This document shows, one piece after another, positions 34,504 through 40,377 of a stretch of 43,049 nt of DNA. A program made the translations under genes and the position numbers. Within the stretch, counting starts at the first letter, position 1. Every line of letters starts with the position of its first letter. The stretch lies in the NCBI GenBank assembly GCA_944321335.1, contig CALUKX010000016.1, positions 1 through 43,049 of the forward strand, written 5' to 3'. This stretch comes from an uncultured Phocaeicola sp. GTDB lineage: Bacteria; Bacteroidota; Bacteroidia; Bacteroidales; Bacteroidaceae. The notes under the pieces were generated by a model, which was not told the origin of the DNA, did no database searches, and saw only the letters and a program-made list of their open reading frames with translations.

Positions 34504-35790
34504 CTAAATAAAGAACTTAAATACAAAAATGACCGACAGAATATACATAGCAGGTGTCAGTTTATTAAACTTGCCACAGAGTAAGTTAATCAACACATAG
34601 CTGATCAACCCCAATACGATACCGTCGGATATACTATACGCCAACGGCATGAAGATGATACAGATAAATGCCGGAATAGCCTCAGAATAATCATTAAGCT
34701 CCACCTTCTTTATAGATGACATCATCATCAAACCTACCAATATCAGAACCGGAGCCGTTGCCGAACCTGGAACCGCCAGAAAAAAAGGAGCAAAAAATAA
34801 AGCCAACAAGAAGCAAATGGCGGTCACAAAGGAAGTAAGTCCACTGCGTCCACCTTCACCTACTCCAGAAGCACTCTCAACGAAGGTAGTTATAGTACTT
34901 GTACCCAGACATGCCCCTGCTGTAGTTCCAATGGCATCAACAAGAAATGCCTGTTTCAGATGAGGGATACGTCCATTCTTGTCTACCATACCTGCCTTAG
35001 TGGAAACTCCCACCAAAGTACCTATGGTATCAAACATATCTACAAAAAGGAAAGTAAATACAACTATCACCATTTCTTTCGTAAGAATGTTATGCCATTC
35101 GAACTTAAATAAGATAGGTTCGATGCTTGGAGGTGCACTCAGAATCCCATCAATATGAGTCAGTCCCATTGGAATTCCGATAATGGTTGTAGCTAAAATC
35201 CCCAAAAGAAGGGCTCCGCGCACACGCTTTATCAACAGAATGGAAGTGATAAGCAACCCTATCATACCCAATAATGCCGAACCTGAAGTAACATCACCCA
35301 AGCTGATGAGCGTAGCATCATTGTTCACGATAATCCCTGCATTCTGCAAACCAAGAAAAGCGATAAAAAGACCGATACCGGCACTAATGGCATTTTTCAA
35401 GGTTATAGGCAATGCGTTGACAATCTTTTCGCGCAGGTTTGTGACAGTAAGTAGGATGAAGATTATCCCTTCGATTAATACTGCAGTTAAAGCAAACTGC
35501 CATGTATAACCTAAAGTGAGACAAACTGTATAGGCAAAGAATGCATTCAACCCCATCCCAGGAGCCAAAGCAAAAGGTAATTTGGCATAAAGAGCCATCA
35601 ATAGGGTAGCAAAGGCCGATGCTATCACGGTAGTAGTAAATAATGCGCCTTTATCCATACCCGTTGCACTCAATATATTCGGATTTACTGCCAGAATATA
35701 GGCCATAGTCAGAAATGTCGTAATTCCTGCCAAAATTTCTGTCCGGATACGTGTTGACTTACGATCAAAACCAAATAATTTTTCCAACAT
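34504..35790 (-). CDS. NCS2-family purine permease (AzgA/GhxP-like)
   Basis: A 428-residue inner-membrane permease with about twelve to thirteen hydrophobic segments. The N-terminus is the usual FGFDRKSTRIRTEILAGITT, followed by FLTMAYILAVNP and 'FALAPGMGLNAFFAYTV', signatures of the COG2252 branch that transports adenine, guanine or hypoxanthine with protons. The motif 'TTTFVESASGVGEGGRSGLT' region, split here, is also conserved. It lies 19 bases downstream of the DUF5020 gene; the pair could bring purine bases across both membranes. Confidence 0.92.
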   Translation of the reverse strand: MLEKLFGFDRKSTRIRTEILAGITTFLTMAYILAVNPNILSATGMDKGALFTTTVIASAFATLLMALYAKLPFALAPGMGLNAFFAYTVCLTLGYTWQFALTAVLIEGIIFILLTVTNLREKIVNALPITLKNAISAGIGLFIAFLGLQNAGIIVNNDATLISLGDVTSGSALLGMIGLLITSILLIKRVRGALLLGILATTIIGIPMGLTHIDGILSAPPSIEPILFKFEWHNILTKEMVIVVFTFLFVDMFDTIGTLVGVSTKAGMVDKNGRIPHLKQAFLVDAIGTTAGACLGTSTITTFVESASGVGEGGRSGLTSFVTAICFLLALFFAPFFLAVPGSATAPVLILVGLMMMSSIKKVELNDYSEAIPAFICIIFMPLAYSISDGIVLGLISYVLINLLCGKFNKLTPAMYILSVIFVFKFFI

Positions 35791-35809
35791 AATATCTTAT
35801 TGTAAAAAT

Positions 35810-36511
35810 TTAGAAACTCCACTTCATTGCGAGTGTAGGAATAAAATAGAAGCCATCGCGGGTAGCAAAGTTAGTACTGATCTCCCATTCGGTTCCAACA
35901 CTCAGGTTAAAGTCATTATCCACCTTTGGGAATTTGTTCAAATTCAACCACAACTGAGGTTCGGTAATAAAGATAAAATCATGATTATTACCTTCTACAT
36001 CCGTATGTTTCTCTCTCCAGAAATCGGCAAAACCACTAAAAGTAAGACGTTGCTTCCAGAAGTTGACAGTCCAAGTTGCAGTCAACTGGAAATTATTCGG
36101 CTTTTCATTCTTCTCGATGTATTTGTACAATGCACTGAACGTAAATACACGATTGAAATCCGCACTGTTCCACGAGTAGGTAGCACCTGCCAGATAAGCA
36201 TTATTAATGTAGTTCAATCCACCGTTGTATTCTACATGAGCCGAAATAGGAGCTTTCCAGAAACGTAGTTCACGACTGATTTCCCAATAGGCGGAAGCCA
36301 CACCTTTGTCGGCATAATCCATATCAACGAAGAAATAGGTACTACCCCATTTGTCGGGCTTGAACATTTCCACAGTTGTCGTAAATTTCGGGCGCTCATC
36401 AAGCTCATTGTACATTGCACTACCGAAATCATAATGTAACTGAATATTCTGCGCAAAAGCAGTAGCTACCATGCTGCAGATGAAGACGAATAAAAGAACT
36501 AGTTTTTTCAT
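35810..36511 (-). CDS. DUF5020 family outer-membrane protein (Tsx-like)
   Basis: A 233-residue protein with a cleavable signal peptide (MKKLVLLFVFICSMVATAFA) and a body of alternating amphipathic strands rich in aromatic residues ending in F (LAMKWSF), as in outer-membrane beta-barrels. It matches DUF5020, which I place with Tsx-like nucleoside channels. It is followed after 19 bases by a purine permease gene, which supports a role as an outer-membrane pore for nucleobases or nucleosides; this is inference from context. Two consensus -7 boxes lie upstream on the minus strand, TAAATTTG at 36556-36563 and TATCTTTG at 36613-36620. Confidence 0.82.
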   Translation of the reverse strand: MKKLVLLFVFICSMVATAFAQNIQLHYDFGSAMYNELDERPKFTTTVEMFKPDKWGSTYFFVDMDYADKGVASAYWEISRELRFWKAPISAHVEYNGGLNYINNAYLAGATYSWNSADFNRVFTFSALYKYIEKNEKPNNFQLTATWTVNFWKQRLTFSGFADFWREKHTDVEGNNHDFIFITEPQLWLNLNKFPKVDNDFNLSVGTEWEISTNFATRDGFYFIPTLAMKWSF

Positions 36512-36555
36512 GTCTCTTTTTTAACTTCTGTTTAGTCAGTGTTTAAATTATGTTG

Positions 36556-36563
36556 CAAATTTA
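36556..36563 (-). promoter_or_regulatory. -7 box of the DUF5020-permease operon
   Basis: On the minus strand this reads TAAATTTG, a perfect match 45 bases before the ATG. A second perfect box, TATCTTTG, lies at 36613-36620. Confidence 0.5.
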
Positions 36564-36667
36564 AGAAAAATATGCATAAAGGACTAAAAAAGAAACCATT
36601 TTCCCTTAGGAACAAAGATAGCCCTTATACTCCGGATTAATCAGTTTATTTAATACATCAAGGGAAT

Positions 36668-37201
36668 TCATGCCCGACCGGAACGATATACACGAACACA
36701 CATAATAAATATAACAATGAATACCAGCACCAATGATAAACTGAATCCCATCCATGCCCAGCTATCATCTATACCTAATTCAGCACAACGCAAAGCAAAG
36801 GCGGTGAAATAAAACACCCCCAATAAGCAAAGCAACATCCAGCGGCAAAAATGACACTTCCAATAATTCTGTACTACAGCCCGTTCCTTCCGGATTATAA
36901 TCGGAAGATTGATGAATTTAGGATTACGTGCAGTAAAGAAACAGCAGAGCCATAATAGTATTCCTAAACCTCCTTGAATAAGGTAAATAAACTTGTCCCC
37001 CCAATCACGAGGCTCACCGTTGGCATAAAAACCTGTAGGAACCATGTTATCGGAAGTACAATAAAAAAACACCGACAGCCCGACCAGAACAATGACCATT
37101 ATAATACCTATAACATCCAAAATACGGTCAATCATCCTGTAAGGAAGTTCACTACCACTCTGATTCAATGAAAAAAATTTTATCATAACAAATTCTACCA
37201 T
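36668..37201 (-). CDS. Small multi-pass membrane protein (DUF1648-like)
   Basis: A 177-residue protein with about four hydrophobic segments (about residues 30-50, 78-95, 118-138 and 150-170). The loop after the first segment, MVPTGFYANGEPRDWGDK, resembles the DUF1648 pattern of a proline and glycine after the first helix; the family call is tentative. The ATG at 37201 shares a base with the stop of the upstream ribbon-helix-helix gene (TAATG), supporting that start and coupled translation. It is the last gene of a four-gene operon. No function can be assigned. Confidence 0.7.
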   Translation of the reverse strand: MVEFVMIKFFSLNQSGSELPYRMIDRILDVIGIIMVIVLVGLSVFFYCTSDNMVPTGFYANGEPRDWGDKFIYLIQGGLGILLWLCCFFTARNPKFINLPIIIRKERAVVQNYWKCHFCRWMLLCLLGVFYFTAFALRCAELGIDDSWAWMGFSLSLVLVFIVIFIMCVRVYRSGRA

Positions 37202-37407
37202 TAAAGTTTTCCCGATTCATCATCCGAAACCGGTTTCTGTTTCTTCGGTTTCTTTAAGCGTCCGCTCTTTTTCAAAGCTTCCGCAATGATCCATTGCAGC
37301 TGACCGTTCGTCGAACGAAACTCGTCGGCCGCCCATGCCTCGATTGCATCCATCATTTCTGCATCAATACGAAGCACAAAACTTTTTGTCGTTTCTTTCT
37401 TTGCCAT
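37201..37407 (-). CDS. Arc-type ribbon-helix-helix DNA-binding protein
   Basis: A 68-residue protein. An N-terminal beta strand SFVLRIDAEMMDAIEAWAA is followed by a helix-turn-helix pair (NGQLQWIIAEALKKSGRL), the pattern of Arc/MetJ-like ribbon-helix-helix repressors, which bind DNA as dimers. The C-terminus is lysine-rich, then acidic. Its ATG follows the hydrolase stop with no gap (TGA then ATG) and its stop overlaps the next start by one base. Being locked between enzyme and membrane-protein genes suggests it regulates its own operon or acts with these proteins. It is shorter than most regulators but family length. Confidence 0.82.
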   Translation of the reverse strand: MAKKETTKSFVLRIDAEMMDAIEAWAADEFRSTNGQLQWIIAEALKKSGRLKKPKKQKPVSDDESGKL

Positions 37408-38664
37408 TCAGTTTTTCAAAATCCAATCAGCAACATCTTCTATCACACTTTGAGAAACCCGTGCCGGATGATTGTATTCCATTGGAGTGGATTTTCCCTC
37501 CCCTTCCATGAAACAATGGTTCAACGGCGGATACGATTTGAATGTCGCATTCGGCTTTCCAAACAATCCCAGTTTCCACATCGCAAAATCCTGCATGGTT
37601 ACCTGATAATCCCTTTCACCTTGCAGAAACAACATAGGAAGTGTCAGACCATAAGCCGTCATGACCGGTTCATAACTCTGCAACCATTTCCAATAAGCCT
37701 GAGGAGCCATTTTTTTCGATTGCTCAATTTGCTGGCGAATTTGTTCTTCTGTAACTCCCCCTTCCAAAGAGGCAATATAACGTATCTGCTCCTCCATCAC
37801 TTTATCCAAAGGACGGCAGGAAGCTGCTAACATAATGACCCCTTTCAGGCAATCGGCTTCTTTGGCTATCTGTGGAGCCAACAGGCCACCCAAACTATGA
37901 CCGGCCACAAAAACACGTTTGGTATCAACCTCTTTTATATTACCAGCCAACCGGATAGCCGAAAGCACATCGTCAATAACCTCTTCCTTAGGGGTGATCT
38001 CCATTCCTTTCGGTACCGACTTATCCTTATATATATAAGTACGTTTGTCAAACCGCAGCACAGCTATTCCTTTTTCAGCCAAGCCCCAAGCCAAATCACG
38101 ATACACCTTGTTCGGTCCGATACTACCATCACGATCGTGCGGTCCGGAACCTTGCACAAGAATAACCAAAGGCAGATTATTTCCATCTCGAGGAAAAGTC
38201 AGCGTTGCCGGCAGATGATATTCTCCGGTAACAACTTCCATCGCACGTTCCTCCAGACGGACCGAATCGAACACTGCCTCAACCGGCTTCACAGCTGCCG
38301 GTACCGGAACAAATCGCAACTTATTCACCTGTCCGTCGGCATCAAATGAAACCACGAAACGTAAAGGCATTCTCTTGAAATTAATGTCTTTATAATAGAG
38401 GATTATGCCCTGCACTGCATCCTGCATCCATTCACCTTCCGAATCTACCTCTCCTACCTGTTGGACAAGCTGTTGCCACATACCTTCCAACTGCGACTTC
38501 TGTATCATCTTACGCGTATTGAAGTCAAGATGAGCATAAACGCTGTCGGTCTGGTTCTGTTTTACCCATTCCAACAGCTTTACAGCCCGTTCTCTATTAG
38601 TCTGCGCCATAACGCACAAACTGCAACAGAGAAAAAATCCGATTAAAACCAAAACCTTTTTCAT
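37408..38664 (-). CDS. Secreted alpha/beta hydrolase with N-terminal DUF3887
   Basis: A 418-residue exported protein. Residues 1-20 are a signal peptide (MKKVLVLIGFFLCCSLCVMA), about 22-120 match DUF3887, and about 145-418 form an alpha/beta hydrolase. The oxyanion strand is VQGSGPHDRDG, the nucleophile S257 lies in AGHSLGG, and D352 (QGERDY) and H383 (PPLNHCF) complete a likely Ser-Asp-His triad. It is probably a periplasmic esterase or peptidase; the substrate is unknown. It is the second gene in the operon led by the SPFH gene, 26 bases downstream. Confidence 0.88.
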   Translation of the reverse strand: MKKVLVLIGFFLCCSLCVMAQTNRERAVKLLEWVKQNQTDSVYAHLDFNTRKMIQKSQLEGMWQQLVQQVGEVDSEGEWMQDAVQGIILYYKDINFKRMPLRFVVSFDADGQVNKLRFVPVPAAVKPVEAVFDSVRLEERAMEVVTGEYHLPATLTFPRDGNNLPLVILVQGSGPHDRDGSIGPNKVYRDLAWGLAEKGIAVLRFDKRTYIYKDKSVPKGMEITPKEEVIDDVLSAIRLAGNIKEVDTKRVFVAGHSLGGLLAPQIAKEADCLKGVIMLAASCRPLDKVMEEQIRYIASLEGGVTEEQIRQQIEQSKKMAPQAYWKWLQSYEPVMTAYGLTLPMLFLQGERDYQVTMQDFAMWKLGLFGKPNATFKSYPPLNHCFMEGEGKSTPMEYNHPARVSQSVIEDVADWILKN

Positions 38665-38690
38665 CTCAAGTTTCTATCTTTAACCAACAA

Positions 38691-39632
38691 TCAATGATTC
38701 AATGTACCTGAATTGATGACAGGTTGAGCCGGCTCATCAGCGCAAAGCACAACCAACAGGTTGCTCACCATTGCCGCCTTCTTTTCCTCATCCAAATCAA
38801 CAATTTCATCCGAATCCAAACGATCGAGCGCCATCTTCACCATCGAAACGGCACCTTCTACAATCTTTTCACGGGCACTGATAATGGCACTCGCCTGCTG
38901 ACGACGCAACATCACTGCAGCAATCTCCGGAGCGTATGCGAGATAATTGATACGTGCCTCAATCACCTCCATCCCCGCCATATCCAGACGTTCGTTCAGC
39001 TTTTGCACCAGTTGTTCGTTCACTTCATCACCCCCGTTACGCAAAGTCAGTTCCTCTTCACCGCCTTCGTTGTTATCATAAGCATACAATCCGGCAACCT
39101 GACGGAGAGCGGCATCACTTTGTACCCTCACGAAATCTTCGAAAGCCTTCATCCGTCCGGCTAAGGAAGCGCCCACCTCATTCGGTTTGCTCGCCATAGT
39201 CTGCGAATCAATCTCAAACAAAGCCTTATATGTATCCTTCAGTTTCCACACCAGCACGAGACCAATCAGGATAGGATTACCCACCTTATCGTTTACCTTG
39301 ATAGGATCGACATTCAGGTTACGCGCACGTAAGGATACCTTTTTGGCAGTCATAAACGGATGCACCCAAAAGATACCGGTTTTGCTGAATGTCCCCTTAT
39401 AAGTACCGAAAAACACCATAGCACGCGCTTCGTTCGGCTCGAGTTGGATAATTCCCGGCCAAAGGAAAAAAGTCAACACCAAGCCAACAGCTCCCAATAC
39501 ATAAGCTGCAACGCCCAAATATTCCTCAAGGAAGAAGCAAGAAACAGACAATGCAGTTATGGCAAGAATTATGAATATCATCACAAATCCATTGATTACC
39601 ATACTCTTAAAAGCAAATTCACGGTTTTCCAT
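38691..39632 (-). CDS. SPFH/Band 7 domain membrane protein
   Basis: A 313-residue protein with two hydrophobic segments (about 12-34 and 38-60) and an SPFH domain beginning at 'GIIQLEPNEARAMVFFGTYKG', the pattern of prohibitin/stomatin-like scaffolds that form large membrane rings. The coiled part includes RRQQASAIISAREKIVEGAV. The ATG at 39632 (MENREFAFKSM) is preferred to an upstream ATG because it follows the promoter TATATTTG (39664-39671) at a normal distance. It leads the operon with hydrolase, ribbon-helix-helix and membrane protein genes. Confidence 0.88.
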   Translation of the reverse strand: MENREFAFKSMVINGFVMIFIILAITALSVSCFFLEEYLGVAAYVLGAVGLVLTFFLWPGIIQLEPNEARAMVFFGTYKGTFSKTGIFWVHPFMTAKKVSLRARNLNVDPIKVNDKVGNPILIGLVLVWKLKDTYKALFEIDSQTMASKPNEVGASLAGRMKAFEDFVRVQSDAALRQVAGLYAYDNNEGGEEELTLRNGGDEVNEQLVQKLNERLDMAGMEVIEARINYLAYAPEIAAVMLRRQQASAIISAREKIVEGAVSMVKMALDRLDSDEIVDLDEEKKAAMVSNLLVVLCADEPAQPVINSGTLNH

Positions 39633-39663
39633 ATATTTATATTTTGATATTATTTTGATATCA

Positions 39664-39671
39664 CAAATATA
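39664..39671 (-). promoter_or_regulatory. -7 box of the SPFH operon
   Basis: On the minus strand this reads TATATTTG, a perfect consensus match. Confidence 0.55.
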
Positions 39672-39849
39672 TAAAACACTCATTTTGTCATGACAGCCAT
39701 TTATATGTTATGCAACATAATATGCCAAAAAGTCCGCTTTTTTGTTGCAATCTTGTCATATATCCTAAGATTATCTTGATTTAAGTCAATAAAACGATGG
39801 AAAGAGCAATTTTTATGCTATAAAACATATTTTATATCAAAAAAGGCCG

Positions 39850-39857
39850 TATCTTTG
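39850..39857 (+). promoter_or_regulatory. -7 box of the small-peptide transcription unit
   Basis: TATCTTTG is a perfect TAnnTTTG match. Transcription would begin near 39865, giving a leader of about 205 bases before the 30-codon ORF. The 180 bp to the left, back to the SPFH promoter, is AT-rich with no gene seen. Confidence 0.6.
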
Positions 39858-39944
39858 CAGTGTAATTAAAGAACAACACAAAACTAGATTTAATTAAACT
39901 ATTAAATATAAAGTTAGTTTTTTAAGGTAAAGTTTTTAAGGATA

Positions 39945-39974
39945 ATGCAGGCCGGCCGTGAGGTCCGCCAATGA
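39945..39974 (+). CDS. Upstream ORF 1 in the small-peptide leader (9 codons)
   Basis: ATG at 39945 after AAGGA encodes MQAGREVRQ and ends in TGA at 39972. It contains the GC-rich palindrome GGCCGGCC in otherwise AT-rich DNA. It may be a regulatory leader peptide; expression is unproven. Confidence 0.35.
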   Translation: MQAGREVRQ

Positions 39975-40000
39975 AGATTAAAAAAGATTGTTTAAATTAA
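39971..40000 (+). CDS. Upstream ORF 2 in the small-peptide leader (9 codons)
   Basis: ATG at 39971 overlaps the stop of upstream ORF 1 (ATGA) and encodes MKIKKDCLN, ending in TAA at 39998. The overlap is the arrangement used for coupled translation. Chance cannot be excluded for ORFs this short. Confidence 0.3.
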   Translation: MKIKKDCLN

Positions 40001-40007
40001 GGTTTTT

Positions 40008-40039
40008 AAGTTTTTAGGTATTAAAGTTTTCAGGTATTA
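40008..40039 (+). repeat. Tandem 16-bp direct repeat in the leader
   Basis: AAGTTTTTAGGTATTA (40008-40023) is followed at once by AAGTTTTCAGGTATTA (40024-40039), one mismatch. The second copy ends 31 bases before the small-peptide ATG. Related TTTTTAAGG segments occur at about 39930 and 40003. Confidence 0.75.
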
Positions 40040-40070
40040 TTGTTTAACTTAAAGAAGAAAGGATAACATT

Positions 40071-40163
40071 ATGAAAAAGGTAAAAAGAATTTTCCACAAA
40101 ATCGTAAATGCAGATCCTATGATCTGGGGTTACGTAATGCTGAATGACAAACTCAGCAAGTAA
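40071..40163 (+). CDS. 30-residue small protein, unrecognised
   Basis: An ORF of 30 codons preceded by a good ribosome-binding site (AGAAAGGA, about 8 bases before the ATG). The peptide begins with a basic stretch (MKKVKRIFHKIVN), then ADPMIWGYVMLNDKLSK, so it is a cationic amphipathic N-terminus followed by a hydrophobic, aromatic centre. It has no classical signal peptide. It sits alone in a unit with its own promoter (39850) and a strong terminator (40242-40277), so it is not a leader peptide of a downstream gene, which lies on the other strand. I do not recognise a family. Possible roles are a membrane-associated small protein, a toxin-like peptide, or the coding part of a dual-function small RNA. 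Confidence 0.65.
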   Translation: MKKVKRIFHKIVNADPMIWGYVMLNDKLSK

Positions 40164-40241
40164 ATTGCAAATAACAGCCGGAGGCTATAAGCAACTGGCT
40201 TTCATGTGAATCTGATAAACGCCGAAAGGCAGTAATATATT

Positions 40242-40277
40242 AAGGAGCTATGTCTGAACGACATAGCTCCTTTTTTT
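40242..40277 (+). terminator. Terminator of the small-peptide transcript
   Basis: AAGGAGCTATGTC (40242-40254) pairs perfectly with GACATAGCTCCTT (40260-40272) around a 5-base loop, then a run of seven Ts. Between the stop codon and this hairpin lie smaller hairpins, including GCC-GAAA-GGC at 40221-40230. Confidence 0.9.
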
Positions 40278-40306
40278 GTATCTGTTTCCAATAAACGGGC
40301 AATAAA

Positions 40307-40337
40307 GACGCCCGACCGTTTGAAACGGCCGGGCGTC
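40307..40337 (-). terminator. Probable terminator of the lipoprotein gene
   Basis: GACGCCCG-A-CCGTT pairs with AACGG-C-CGGGCGTC, a strong hairpin about 40 bases past the minus-strand stop codon. The minus-strand tail (TTTATTGCCC) is only partly T-rich. Confidence 0.65.
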
Positions 40338-40377
40338 AAGATTTATGTCTCTAAAAATTAAACTTCACTATCGGACA

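Noticed and set aside
40210-40232. Hammerhead-like CTGATAA followed by GAAA after the small protein
   Set aside because: The core does not match CTGANGA and the GAAA is simply the loop of a GCC/GGC hairpin.
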